Part shown: in pieces, positions 11,087 through 23,507 of the stretch
Position numbering within the stretch: position 1 is the first letter of the stretch
Layout of the letters: every line of letters starts with the position of its first letter
NCBI RefSeq assembly: GCF_029962835.1
Contig: NC_080578.1
Span: forward strand, 101,659,759 to 101,723,758
Source: Magnolia sinica
Taxonomy: Eukaryota > Streptophyta > Magnoliopsida > Magnoliales > Magnoliaceae
Direction: 5' to 3'
Length of the DNA: 64,000 nucleotides
Position numbers and translations under genes: made by a program
Notes under the pieces: model-generated
Databases searched by the model: none
Seen by the model: the letters and a program-made list of their open reading frames with translations, nothing else
Told to the model about the DNA's origin: nothing

Positions 11087-11572
11087 CGCGGATACTTGCA
11101 AAAGGCAAGTTCCTGCACAAGGTTGCTGAGTGGGGCCCACCGAAATGTATTTTTGAAATCCACTCCATTCATCTTCTTTTAGAGCTCATTCTAGATCTTC
11201 CAAAAAAAAATTATGTGTATACAAAACTTAAGTGGATCACACTAGAGGAAACAGTTGGGATTCAGTATAAATCGTTGAAATATTCCTGGGCCATAAAAAT
11301 TTTGTATCAGGCAGTTGTTTTTGGTATTTGTACTTTGTCCCAAGGGTTTGGATGTCATATAAACATCAAGGTGAAGTCCAATAAGGTTTCAACGGTAGAA
11401 ATTTATTTCCCCAATTTTCCCTATGACCCACTTAGTTTTGGATACACATCATTTTACGTCCACTTTCCTAAAATGAGCTCTCAAAACGGATGGACGGTGT
11501 GGATTTCTGACAAACATATGGGTGTGCTAAAACCATCCTTGCACAGGAACTGCCTGCGGAAGGCTTTCCCAG
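11087..11572. mobile_element. Mutator-like fold-back element, AAGTTCCTGCAC family
   Basis: Left AAGTTCCTGCACAAGG is matched by CCTTGCACAGGAACTGCC on the right, with a GGGGCCCACC block inside the left arm. Related to the element at 17077-17540. Confidence 0.55.
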
Positions 11573-11648
11573 GTAATCCCCATTTTTTAGAATCGTATTG
11601 CCTGCATAAACTGCGGGAACTGTTTATCCTGAATAGTATCGAGAAATA

Positions 11649-12030
11649 CTTTGATACTCTGGTAGAGTATGATGGTTGATAAGCGGCTCTGAGAATTTCG
11701 CATGCTACTTACTTCAATCAAACAGTCCAAATTGTCCGGTCATCTAGATAAATAATAAATAAAAAGATTTCTCTAATTTATGTTTTTTACTGGGCCAGTG
11801 GACATCTAGTTGATGATTAAGAGTAAAGAATATTCAACGGTCCAAATGCAACCATAAAATGTCCACTAATCAGATCTAAAGATCATCCAAGCAATCTGAT
11901 TTTGGGAAGATAATCAACCTACTGTAGTTTCCACAATTGGACAGCTTAATTTAAATAGGTGTGAGATTCTTAAGAAGTATCTCAGTGGTTTCGTATAGAC
12001 CACCATACTCTGACGGAGTATTAAACGACC
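11649..12030. mobile_element. Small TIR element, GATACTCTGG family
   Basis: Left TTTGATACTCTGGTAGAGTA matches the reverse complement of ATACTCTGACGGAGTATTAA at 12004-12026. The end motif recurs near 19825 and 49249. Confidence 0.5.
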
Positions 12031-12234
12031 ACTTTCCCTTCTTTTCTACTAACCATGGTTAAATTCAGATGAGAAAACTGCCGTAATCAGGTTACCGGTG
12101 CCAACCGCTGTTAAGCTTGGGGTGGGTCCCATGCGCGGATTGGTACACCTGTCGTAATCCGCTGGAGAAGATGCTGGAGTTCTCTCTTCGATGAATTTTA
12201 CGAAACTGTCCTTGCCGCATGGTCCAACCGCGGG

Positions 12235-12772
12235 GGAACGGATTGGCTACTCCCCCTGACACCAGCCAATGGCTGGTGGTCGGTGCTATGTGGGCCCCAC
12301 CATGATGTATGTATTTCATCCATTTCATCCATCTGTTTTTACAGATCATTTTATGGTATGAGACAAAAAAATGAGGTATATCCAAATCTCAAGTGGACCA
12401 CAGTACAGGAAAAGGTGTTGAATGAGGGTCGACCATTAAAAACATTTAGGGGGCCCTAAAAGTTTTGGATCAAGCTGATATTTGTTTTTTATCTTCATCT
12501 GGGCCTGTATGACCTAATTAACAGATTGGATGTCAAATAAACAGTATATTGGGCCTTAGGAGGATTTTAATGGTTGATATCCAATTACTATTGTTTTCAT
12601 GTGGTGTGGTCAACCTGAGATCTATATCCCTCTAATTTTTTTTTTCAAAAATAAAATGATATAAAAAAATGGATGAACGGAATGGATGAAACACATACAT
12701 CAGGGTGGGGCCCACAGAGCACCGACCACCAGCACCGGAGCTGGTGTCAGGGGGCGTAGACAATCCGTTTCC
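12235..12772. mobile_element. Mutator-like non-autonomous element with perfect 10-bp target duplication
   Basis: 538 bp, no coding capacity. Long inverted arms begin GG(G/A)AACGGATTG and include CCCCCTGACACCAGC and TGTGGGCCCCACC. It is flanked on both sides by CAACCGCGGG (12225-12234 and 12773-12782), a 10-bp duplication as expected of Mutator-like transposition. Confidence 0.88.
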
Positions 12773-12826
12773 CAACCGCGGGGGCTGACGCGGATTGCCT
12801 GAAAGTGAAACGCCTTACCGCAGGGA

Positions 12827-13870
12827 AGTTTCTGCGGTTCGAAGCTAGGTGGGCCCACCATGATGTTTGTGAGAAATCCACCCCGTCTACCTGTTTTCTA
12901 GATATTTTATGTTAAAATAACAAAAACGAAGTAGATACAAATCTAAGTAGACAATGGGAAGAGTGAGGAGGGAAATGCCCACCGTCAAAGCCTTCGCTGG
13001 GTCCACCGTGATTTTTAAATGCCATCCAAACCGGAAATGGATTGGCTACTCCCCCTGCCACCATCTAATGGATGATGGTCGGTGCTATGTGGGCCCCACC
13101 ATGATATATGTGTTTCAACCATGTCGTCCCTCTATTTTTCTAGATCATTCTATGGCATGAGACAAAAAACGAGGTATATCCCCATCTCAAGTGGACCACA
13201 TTATAGGAAACAGTGTTGGATGAACTTCAACCATTAAAAACTTTTTGGAGACCATAGAAGTTTTGGATCAAGCTGATCTTTGTTTTTTACATTTGGGTTT
13301 GTTTGACCTAATTAATATATTGGATTTCAAATAAACTATATAGTGGGCCTTAGGAGGATTTTAATGGTGGATATCCTATCACTATTGTTTTCCTGTGGTG
13401 TGGTCCACCTGAGATTTATATACCTCTCATTTTTTGTATCAAGCCCTAGAATGATCGGTAAGAATGGATGAACAGCATGGATGAAACACATATATCATGG
13501 TATAACCATTACTGCTGAGAAGTTTCTGTTGTTCGTAGCTAGGTGGGGCCCACCAAGATGTTTGTGATAAATTCACCCCGGCTATATGTTTTCCAGGTCA
13601 TTGTATGCATGATTCCAAAAATGAAGTAGATACAAATCTCAAGTAGGCCACGCAATGAGAAAAAGTGAGGGAAATGCCAACAGTAAAAGCCTTCACTGGG
13701 TCCACCATGATGTTTATATACCATCCAAACCGTTCATAAGGTCATTCCTGTCATGTGGCTCACTTTAATTTTGAATCAACCTCATTAACTGGGCTTATGA
13801 CTTAAAATGAGCTGCAAAAAGGATGGACCTTATGGATTTCTCATAAACATCAAGGTGGTCCCACAAGCCC
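12827..13870. mobile_element. Mosaic of duplicated GGGGCCCACC units with inserted truncated MULE
   Basis: 12832-13030 and 13518-13725 are diverged direct copies (start AAGTTTCTG(C/T)(G/T)GTTCG, end CCATCCAAACC). Between them, 13031-13505 is a second copy of the 12235 MULE family, beginning GGAAATGGATTGGCTACTCC and lacking its right terminus. Confidence 0.6.
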
Positions 13871-14560
13871 AAGTGCATGTGGAAGAACCAAAAAAAAAAG
13901 GGTGGCTTATTAGCTGAATATAGTTATGTTATTGGATTTAAGAATCAACTTAAAGGTGGACCAATTAATCCACTGGCATTTCTGAGAACCATTGCATGTA
14001 AAGGTCTATTATAGTGAACCCAAACCTATATTATAGATAGAGATTTAATAGTTATTTTGATATCTAGTTATATATTTCAATAGTGTCACGTGGTGCGGTG
14101 CATTACAAGAATCCGATGAACTTAAGGTTTTTGGAACCCACCATGATGTGTGTTATGTCCACTCCATCTATTGATTTTGCCAGCCAATTTTATGACATGA
14201 GCACAAATACTAGAGAGATCTAAAACATAAGTGGACCACACCATAAGAAATATTAGCATAGAAATACATGTCATTAAACTTTACTAAAGTGTGTTCTTAT
14301 TGCTTGCAATATAATAACACGCCCTTTTGATGAAAACCGTGATCTTCTCTAATGCATGTGTTGTTGTCATAAAATGTGTGATTATACATTGAAATGTGGG
14401 GCCAGTCGCCATTTCTTATTAGGGGGAATTAGGCATGGGGAGTTGGTATGTACAACCTATTATGTTTTTATAGGAAAAATAATTTTTAAAATAAAATATT
14501 TATTTTATAAGAGTAAATAAATATATTATATATGAAAGTTAAAAAAATAATAATAATAAT

Positions 14561-14720
14561 GTGGATTAGTGGTAAGAGTGGAGGCTTTTGCCATAGAAAT
14601 ATGGTTCAAGTCTAGGTAAGGACTGTGCGAAACACTGTTGGCACATGCAGAATGGGTTATAGAGCTTCTTAAGTACCTTTTGACACTTTCATCACACTTT
14701 GCACTTTAGGCATACATATC
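14561..14720 (+). mobile_element. tRNA-derived SINE
   Basis: Box A-like GTGGATTAGTGGTAAGAGTGG at 14561 and box B-like GGTTCAAGTCT at 14603-14613, spaced as in a polymerase III internal promoter. Not a tRNA gene: there is no acceptor-stem pairing or anticodon arm. Confidence 0.6.
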
Positions 14721-14848
14721 ATTATAAGGAGTTTAAAGAGCTAAATTTTTTGTAGTAATTAGTTCAAACCTATCTGAACTATGGTGCACTTAAAGAGTAA
14801 ACCAATGAATAACCCAATATTTACTCCAATGGTATTTAAGGTTCTAGC

Positions 14849-15403
14849 TAGGGGTGTACACGAACCGAGTTAGCTCGGTTAGCTTGCTCGACTCGACTCG
14901 AAAAAGCTCGATGCGACTCGGTTTGAAACCGAGTTCAAGCTTGCCCGAGCTCGACTCGACTCGAATTGAACTGCAACTTGGATCGAACCACAACTTGGAT
15001 CGAACCAATTCAGTGACTCGTTTATTTTGATATTGATGTTGCTCAGCAAGTGTTTGATGAAATGACTCAACGAAGTGTCAGCTGGTGGCGAGGAAGGTAT
15101 GAATATGAAACAAATACCATTGTATCTTGATTTTTATGTTGCATGCTGAGTGTTTGATGAAATACCTATAAACCGATGTTGTTGCTTTACATTCCGTGAG
15201 ATATTGAAAGTGCACTCTTTGTGTTTGAGAAAATGCCGCAAAGGCTTAATCTTGGCTCAAACTGGCTCGAGTTGCTAACCGAACCGAGCCGAGCTGACCA
15301 ATCAGGCTCGAGGACCAAGCCGAGTCGAGTTCGAGCTAAGGTCAGCTAGTGGCCGAGTCGTGTTGTGCCAAGCTCGACTCGGTTCGACTCGTGTACAACT
15401 CTA
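14849..15403. mobile_element. Non-autonomous hAT-like element rich in CTCGA motifs
   Basis: 555 bp with ends TAGGGGTGTACACGA and TCGTGTACAACTCTA. Target duplication GTTCTAGC / GTTTTAGC (14841-14848, 15404-15411; 7 of 8 match) fits hAT. Both arms are built of repeated GACTCG/CGAGCT motifs; the central 300 bp is unrelated. Confidence 0.75.
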
Positions 15404-15967
15404 GTTTTAGCCACATTGTTAATTTAGTATACTGACACATTGTTATTCACATGACATTAATGTCATATGTTCTATACGTGGTGACAATTGGACTAATTAA
15501 GATCTAAGTGGCAGTTACATATGTTGCTATGTGGCAATAGATTTTTATGGCATTTAAATCTCTATCAAAAATAACATAAATAATTACCATAATAAAACAC
15601 ATGTCCATTTATAATAAATATGACCGCTACATATATGGATATGTGTGTCGATATCTTAAAGAGCCACGTGAATGTCTCTCCAATAATAATATCATGTCCC
15701 TACAAGTAATTTTATATATTATAGTCTAAAGAGAAAACACAACATTCATGTATCAAGTCATCTCCAGCCTTGTGTTCTTATCTTTACTCTTTTGCAATTA
15801 TTTTTTAGAATGTTTTTTGAAGCATCTTGGTGTCCATACTCGGAGATATATTCAACACTTAAAGTTGCAATATTAATTTATAAATCTATGAGTTCATTAT
15901 ATTTAAAGATATTTTATCATCTTTCTTCTTTTAAATTTGCTGGAATATTAAAAAATAGCAACAAATT

Positions 15968-16330
15968 TTATTGAATGTCTACCATTAAAAACTTCCAGAC
16001 CCACAAAAGTTTTTAGATTTTGCTGATATTTATTTTCCCCTCTTCCTGGTGTGTATGACCTAATCAACAGATGGTTGTCAAATAACCACTACAATGGACA
16101 TTAGGAGTTTTTAATACTGTTTAGTTTCGTGTACTGTGGACCACTTGGGATTTATATCAAGCCCTATAATGATCTTTAAAAAATGAATGGCTGGATAAAA
16201 CATATACATCATGGTGGGGCCCACATAGCCCTAATCAACCCACGTCCGTTGGGCATGCAATCAACATCGTGGGGCCACCGTATGCACAGCTCCAATTCCC
16301 TACTGAGAAAAGCTTTGACTCGTCTATAAT
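15968..16330. mobile_element. GGGGCCCAC element, copy 1 of a pair
   Basis: Near-identical to 19199-19300 joined to 19607-19830. It carries ACATACATCATGGTGGGGCC and the distinctive GTCCGTTGGGCATGCAATCA tail. Copy 1 is uninterrupted and so defines the empty site for the insertion in copy 2. Confidence 0.65.
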
Positions 16331-17076
16331 ATTTTATGTTTTGTATCTACCCGTGGACGAAAATGGATAAATAAAATCAACTCGTTCTTCAACATGGCTA
16401 AAATTCTAGCCTTTCGTTTATAATATTTTCAAAATTAAAAAAATTTCACTTATTTATAGTGAAAACTTCATTTCATGTCCCATAAAATTTCAAGGACCAT
16501 GTCTTTCATAAAACTAATTACATGGGTACAAATCCTTGGCTCATTTACATAACATATGTAGAAGACTAGAGAGATCCCTCCAAAGCATTACACTTAAGGA
16601 ATGATAACTGGTACAATGGCTCATGACCCTGTCAAACACTGACCAGGTGGTTTGGACATTTGCCATTTTCACACATTGAACGGTGAGCCACATTTCCCCA
16701 ATTGTTGCTAGGGTAAGAATGAAATAGGGGCTATGGTAAGTAGACTTTTAGTCATGGATTGACGAGCCACTCAATTCAAATTCAACTCGTCCGAGTCAAC
16801 TCAGTCCTTTGCCATTTGACATCAACTCGGTCCTTTTGTTTTGGTGAATAGATCGTGACTCGACCCGGCTCAAGTGAGTCATTCCCTTGGACTCAGGACT
16901 AAACGAGTCAGGTCTAACTCACCGAGTCAACTATCCATGATGAAATGTGCACCAACCAATGCAACAGAGCCACTGATGGTGCAAGGGACAATCATGCTTA
17001 TGTACAAAACAGAGCCACCGATGGTGCAAGGGACAATCATGCTTATGTACAAAACAGAAGCCTATTGGATTTCATA

Positions 17077-17540
17077 GTAAGTTCCTGCACTTGAAACCTA
17101 GGTGGGGCCCACCATGATGCTTATGAGAAATTCACCCCGTCCATCTATTTTTTTGTGCTAATTTTAGGATATTGGATAAAAAATGAACTAGATCGAAGAC
17201 TCAAATAGCCAATATGAGAGGAAACAGTGGAAATTGAATAACCACCATTGAAACATTTGTATGGCTGCAAAAGTCTTATATCAGAGCCTTTTTGTGTTTT
17301 CAGTTCATCCCAGTGGGAATGACCTTGTAAACAGTTTGAATGGCATTTAAATATCAAGGTGGAGCATAGGAAGGTTTTAATAGTGGGCATTTCTCTCTCC
17401 AAACTCCGCTCTCATATGACTAACTCAAGTCTTGGATAGCATGTCCAAAAATTAGCTCGCAAAACAGATGGATGGAGTGGATTTCTCAAAAACATCATGA
17501 TGGGCGCCACTAAGTTCCGAGTGCAAGAACTTCTTGCAAA
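17077..17540. mobile_element. Mutator-like fold-back element
   Basis: Left arm TAAGTTCCTGCACTTGAAAC with GGTGGGGCCCACCATGATG is mirrored by the right arm CATCATGATGGGCGCC then GAGTGCAAGAACTTCTTGC. Confidence 0.6.
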
Positions 17541-17741
17541 AGGCTTTCCTGGGAATCCATGACCCTACCTCTTAGGTTAATTCCACACCACTTAAAAAAT
17601 GGTGGTGACTTATCTCCTCCCATGTGGCATTGACTCAACCATACAAATTATGGGTCCCAATTTTAACAGAGCATATTTCTAAACTCTCACTGATTGATAT
17701 TAAACATCCATTAAAATGGATATCAAATGGATGGTTAAATG

Positions 17742-17846
<105 letters not shown>

Positions 17847-18159
17847 TCCAAATTCGAAAAAAATAAATAAAATCAAATAGTTAATACCATTCTCTCACTG
17901 CAATTTCTTTGGCTATGCTGCATCCACGGCTGCATAAGCCATTTGGATGGTTTGGATTGCCGTACTACTAGATATTTAAAGGATTGCCACATTTTTTTAA
18001 GTGGTGTAAAAGTAACATAGGAAACCACCCCAATGAAGGGTGGCCTATGGTGAGGTTTGCGGTGGCTAGTTTTTCAAGTAGTGGAATTAACCATGAGGAG
18101 TCCAAACTTCTCGGTTGCATTTGGACCATCTGCCTACACTTTGCATTGATCAATCTAAC

Positions 18160-18650
18160 TGTTAAGAATGGAGGGGTTTCCCTACAGATAGGTCACAATA
18201 ATGCATCTGTTTTATCGATGTCATCCTCTATTTTTTCAGTGCATTTTAAGGCGTGACTCTAAAAATGAGACCGATTCAGCCTCTATTTTTTCAGTGCATT
18301 TTAGGGCACAACTCAAAAAGTGAGACAAATTCAAAGCTCAAGTGGACTATACCAAAGTATCAATGGGTATTGAATGTCAACCATTGAAAACATCTCGAGG
18401 CAACAGGAAGTTTTAAATCAAGCTGATATGCTTATTTTCCCTTTATCCAGTGCTCTTTGCATGACCTTATCAACAAGTTATAGGTGGTAAATAAACATTA
18501 TGGTAGGCCCTAAGAAGTTGTCTACTAATTCCTGTGGTGTGGTTGGCTTGATCTTTTGGATCAGCCTCATTTTTATGCTCATGCCCTAAAATAAGCGGGC
18601 AAAATGTGTGTAAATATAAAATATAGTGGGCTCCATATAATGGGGTCACT
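18160..18650. mobile_element. Degenerate GGGGCCCAC-type element with 55-bp tandem duplication
   Basis: Contains two copies, 55 bp apart (18224 and 18279), of a block starting CCTCTATTTTTTCAGTGCAT. The rest matches the inner blocks of the common fold-back family. Confidence 0.5.
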
Positions 18651-19298
18651 AGGGATATTATTGGTGATCGGGTTTTTGTGTCCATTAGGCACCACCGATG
18701 CCTTGTGGACCATACCATGATCTATACATTTCACTTATGTTGTACATCCATTTTTTCTGGATCATTTTATGGTCTACGCCACAATTCCATTCATGCATAT
18801 ATGTTGAATGTCTGACAACACTACCTACGAAACATAGAATCTCAACTAATCTTTCGCACTTATATTTTGAGTATATCGGTGCAAAATAAAAGTTTCGAAC
18901 ATGTACAACTCTTTTGTTATTATGACAGACGCTTCATATGTCGCAATGCCGCCAAAATCACTATTGAACTACTTTGTTTGATTTTTATTATATTAACCCA
19001 GTGTACATTTTTTCAAAAACAATGAAAATGTAAGAGATGTAATAAGAATTAAGAATCAATAAAATGTGCAATAATATTTGTTCTTAAAATTTTTTTTATT
19101 GATTATTGAATGTAAATAATTCAATCCAAGATATTTTATTTCTTGTCAAAGAAAATTTTCAAAATTTAAATGTATAACGTCATGTTTTACATTTTTAATT
19201 GAACGTCTACCATTAAAAACTTCCAGACCCACAAAAGTTTTTAGATTTTGCTGATATTTATTTTCCCCTCTTTGGCGTGTATATGACCCAATCAACAG

Positions 19299-19449
19299 GA
19301 AACCCTGATCCATAGCCTAAGTGGTAGATTGAGTGAAAGATATTCCGTTTCAAGAGGTCTTGGTATCGATTCCCTAATGGAGGTAGGTAACAGTAAAGTG
19401 TGAACTGACGGTGGGTGTACTAACAAGCTAAGGGAAAAAAAAAAAAACT
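19299..19449 (+). mobile_element. tRNA-derived SINE, CCTGATCCAT family, with 9-bp target duplication
   Basis: Box A-like TAGCCTAAGTGGTAGATTGA and box B-like GGTATCGATTCCC (19362-19374), with an A-rich tail. Flanked by AATCAACAG at 19290-19298 and 19450-19458. Two further copies lie at 21549 and 21755. Confidence 0.78.
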
Positions 19450-19459
19450 AATCAACAGA

Positions 19460-19606
19460 TTTTTTATTTTAAACTTTTTTAAAATTTATTTTAATTTTTT
19501 ACACACCCTCATACAATAGTGGGATTTCACCGCATATGGGTTCTCAAACCCTTAACCAGGCGTTGAAACTCCTGAGAGTCTACCAATGGAGCAAGAGTAA
19601 GGATAT
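19460..19606 (-). mobile_element. tRNA-derived SINE, second family, minus strand
   Basis: Reverse complement starts ATCCTTACTCTTGCTCCATT, contains GGTAGACTCTCAGGAG and box B-like GGTTTGAGAACC, and ends in a T/A-rich tail. Matches the plus-strand copy at 52087. Confidence 0.68.
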
Positions 19607-20216
19607 GAGTTTTTAATACTGTTTAGTTCGTGTACCGTGGTCCACTTGGGATTTATATCAAGCCCTATAGTGATTCTTTAAAAATGAATGGATGGACAAA
19701 ACACATACATCATGGTGGGGCCCACATAGCCCTGATCAACCCGCGTCCGTTGGGCATGCAATCAACATCGTGGGGCCACCTTATGCACAGCTCCAATTCC
19801 CTACCGAGAAAAGCTTCGATACTCTGGTTATGCGTGATGAATGATACGCCGCCGGCACTTTAATATTACTTGGCAACTGCACATGTGGCATATAACTAGT
19901 AAAATAAACCGTTCAATTTATCGTACCAAATGCAGAAATATCAACCAAAAATCAAGCTTACTTAGTTACCCGTCCATAGGATTGGTGGATATTTATTGCA
20001 CGGTTAGAAATTAACCATATTCAACGGCCCTATTTCCACAAGCAAGTGTCTACTAATCAGAGGTTAGGATTGTTCAACCTAATTAATCTTGGGATTCTGA
20101 CTTAGTGACATTTGGATCCACAATTTAGGCGATTTTATTTTGAGTAAATATATGCCACGTTTACAATGTCTGGGTGCCTGCGTATCAAGCGTCAGCTGCC
20201 TGAGTATCGTATAACT

Positions 20217-20660
20217 GCTCCTCTTTCCTTCGAGAAATTGACCACTGTAAATGCCACCTTTTACCCAGCATCTTTTATGAACAGTCTAAAACTCACCTTC
20301 CCAACTTAGACGTCGTACGTACGGACAGAGCATTTGAGGACGAAAATACGCCTCCTTTTCAAAGTTATTTTTCGTTTCCGTATACTTATAGCTACGGATT
20401 ATAACCGTAGTGGTAGGTAGCGTCTCCTTTTTTAGTGTAATTAGAGCGAGCCAAGGGAGTGAAAGGAGTAGCAGTGAAAGGCATGGGTATTTTCGTCTTT
20501 AAATGCTCTGTTCGTACGTGTCAACGTCTAATTTGGAAAGGTAAGTTTTGGACTCTCTACAAAAGACCCTGGATAAAAGGTAGAGTTACAGTGGTAAATT
20601 TCTCCTTTCCTTCCATCGTGTGGCAGAGGCTTAGAGCGTAGAATTGCGTGTTGCCGTACT
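20217..20660. mobile_element. Fold-back element with about 140-bp arms
   Basis: 20237-20355 pairs with the reverse complement of 20493-20625 (shared GAGCATTT-A-GACGAAAATAC and CCACTGTAA blocks) around a spacer of about 140 bp. No coding capacity. Confidence 0.65.
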
Positions 20661-21289
20661 CGAAGGACACGTGGCGGATTGCATGAGAATGCTATTGTTT
20701 CCATATCGCACGTGTTAACGGTACGCAGCGCACATGCAACTCAATCCAAACCGTCCATATTGTAAGACGCGATGCAGATGGGGGTCGATCCTGAAGTCAA
20801 ATAGCCTAGATGATCCAAATCTCTCATTACATGATACATGTTGTTTGAATTTGAGTAATTGGTTCTTTTCCGTTTAACCGTCCATTTGATGGACATGAAT
20901 CAGGCCGTTAGATTCATTGGCTGGTTTACACCCCCTATGGTCTGGACCTCATGATTTGGATTTTGGACGGATCGGATCGGGGAAGTTGTAGAGAAATACG
21001 CAGAAGCTGGTTGCATGAGTACGGATCATCAACAATAACTAACTCTAGATCTTTCCCTTCTCGTAAGCCATGCATGCATGCACTGTTCCCATGCATTTCA
21101 CGACGTATCCATCCGGGCTCTTTGACTGGTGAACTCAGTACCACATAGCACAGTGGGGATAATCACATCCACCGTTGAAACCTTCCCGGGGCCCACAGTA
21201 ATGTTTATTTGTCATCCAACCCGTTAATAAGGTCACACAGATGTGGATGAAGGGGAAAAACAAATATCAACTTGATTTATAACTTTTGT

Positions 21290-22080
21290 GTCCCCAATGG
21301 TAGGTGCTCAACCACATACCCAACCCAAGTTCGGGTCAGGTTGGGTTGTCAGGTTCTTTCACCCAATTAAGGTCGGAGAACTCCAACCCGACTTGAAATT
21401 GGGGTTGGTTTCAGATCGGGTTAGGTCAGGTTGGAGTAATCATGCCCACTGGGGCTGTCAGGTAAAACCACTTTGAAAATGGATTGGTTTTGGGTTGAGC
21501 AAATTCAGGCTAGGTTATGTTGGTTTAAGAGTAATCATATTTATTTACACCCTGATCCATGCTCAAGTGGCAAACTGAGTGAAAGATACCTCGCTTCAAC
21601 ACTAAGGTTTTGGTATCGATTCACATACACACAGGCATACGTGCAGGCGTATTATATACACACGCGCGTGTACGTACACGTGTGCTTATAATTGGGAAGC
21701 ATCTTCAGCGGACTGAGTTACAGTTTTCCGGCCGGCGAGAGAGGTTTTATTCACACCCTGATCCATGCTCAAGGTGTAGACAGAGTGAAAGATAGTCGTT
21801 TCAACTCTAAGGTCTTAGTATCGACTCCCTAGAGGGTGGCTAATCATGAAGTGTGAACTAGGTGTACTAACAAGCTAAAAAAAAAGAAAAGTAATCATAT
21901 GTATTTGGGTTGGTAGGTTCGTTTTGGTTTGAGTATAGAGCAATTTGGGTCAGGAGGGGCCGGTATTGGGATCTGGTCAGGTTGTGGGTTAGGTCCTCAT
22001 GATGTGGAATTAGGCTTGAGTTGATCCTTAAACCTGACTCAATTCACCTGAGTTTCTGCCTAAATCAAGTCAATCCATGA
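21290..22080. mobile_element. GGTTGGGTT-rich non-autonomous element interrupted by SINE copies
   Basis: Iterated CGGGTCAGGTTGGGTT motifs at 21310-21540 resume at 21895-22075. Between them lie two partial SINE copies starting ACCCTGATCCATGCTCAA (21549 and 21755) separated by a CA/CG-type microsatellite at 21627-21690. Confidence 0.55.
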
Positions 22081-22139
22081 CTTGGGGTGGGCCACACCAA
22101 ATACAACAGTTGAGAGGGGTTACCTCCCATTAAAACATT

Positions 22140-22600
22140 CATAGTCATTTATTGGGCCCACCGAGATGTGGTTCACAAATCCAGACCATCCATTGTGTGT
22201 CCCACTTGGATGAGGGGGCAGACCACACGTTTCAGCCGCATCCAAAATTCAGGTGGGTCCCACCAAGTGCTTTATATGTTCTAACCATTAAAAACTTGCA
22301 GGCCACAAAAGTTTTAGATCAACCTGATATTTGTCATTTCCCTTCATCCAGATTCGTGTGACCTTGTCAACAGATTGAATGGCTAATAAACACTTAGGGA
22401 AACTGTTTCCAAGCCCCAGGAAATTCTCAATGGTGAGCATTCAATCATCACTGTTTCCTATGACATGGCTCACCTGAGATTTGGACCTGCTTCATTTTTT
22501 GGGCTCATGCCCTAAAATGAGCTGGCAAGGTGGATGGACGGCATGGATATACAAAACATACATTAAGGTGGGCCCCCCTGGCTGGGGCTGCACCTAATCC
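22140..22600. mobile_element. GGGGCCCAC-type fold-back fragment
   Basis: Opposed blocks ending in TGGGCCCACCGAGATGTGG on the left and ACATTAAGGTGGGCC on the right, with the same inner blocks as other family members. Confidence 0.45.
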
Positions 22601-23507
22601 ACTCCCTACAAACCTCTTACTAGCGGAAATAGTAACAAAGTATAATTTTCATTTTAACTGTCTAATTAAATAAGCTTTATTTTTATACCTGCATCATAAC
22701 TTGGACGGTTTAATTTGAATACTTATTTGTCACGAGTGCAATTTCTAAGTGCCTGCGTATCATCCATCACACTCTGCCCGAGAATAAAAGTTCTCTTAAG
22801 ACAACAAAACTGACAAACAGTGGCCGAGTTTCCTATTTGTCACTAATAGAGCTTCCGTATTAGGTATATGTGGGGCCCATAATCTATTTATCTGAGCCAT
22901 TCATCTGATGTCCTGTCTTGGATGAACCATGACACAAAAAAATAATAATAATAATAATAAAATAATAAAAAATCCCTAATTGAAAGATCCTTACCAGCAG
23001 ATAGTCTTTTCTCCATTGGATGAAGCATGTATTTACATGCCATCAATGTAAAGATTGGAGTTAACCAAACGAAGAGATTTTTTGGGCATTGTTCAACCAT
23101 AGGGGGGCCCACCAGATCAATGACTTGAGGCCTTGATGAATTACAGGTCCCCAATTCCATATAGTTTCCATTGGGTGGCTTGCACAAAACCAAAAATCAA
23201 GAGATGATATGGTGATTCTTACATTGTAATTGCCAAGGCAGTTCACTGCACTTAAACCAACATGGCATGTGTGAGATCACAGCCATTAATCAGGAAGGTC
23301 CACTGCAAACATGCACTCACCCATAATCAGGCAGTTCCACTCATCTAGCTGGCTACATTATGTATGAGAAAAATGGCCAGTTTTAGAGAAAAATGAGTAA
23401 TTCATATTGGAAGTACGCACACAACAGCAGCTGATGCATGGACACGCTAGACTTTTGGGTTGGGGCAAGTTACTGATGATCACAACCTAACGAGTGGCAC
23501 AGATATG

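Larger units (their letters stand above)
19199..19830. mobile_element. GGGGCCCAC element, copy 2, split by two SINEs
   Basis: Same sequence as 15968-16330, but interrupted at AATCAACAG by 19299-19606. Outer parts 19199-19298 and 19607-19830 align with copy 1. Confidence 0.65.

Noticed and set aside
14561..14620. tRNA gene
   Set aside because: A- and B-box-like motifs are present but there is no cloverleaf or acceptor stem; a SINE is the better explanation. The same holds at 19299, 52087 and 60871.
20935..21148. Overlapping 65-69 codon frames on both strands
   Set aside because: Non-repetitive but without domain, splice sites or codon evidence; left unannotated.
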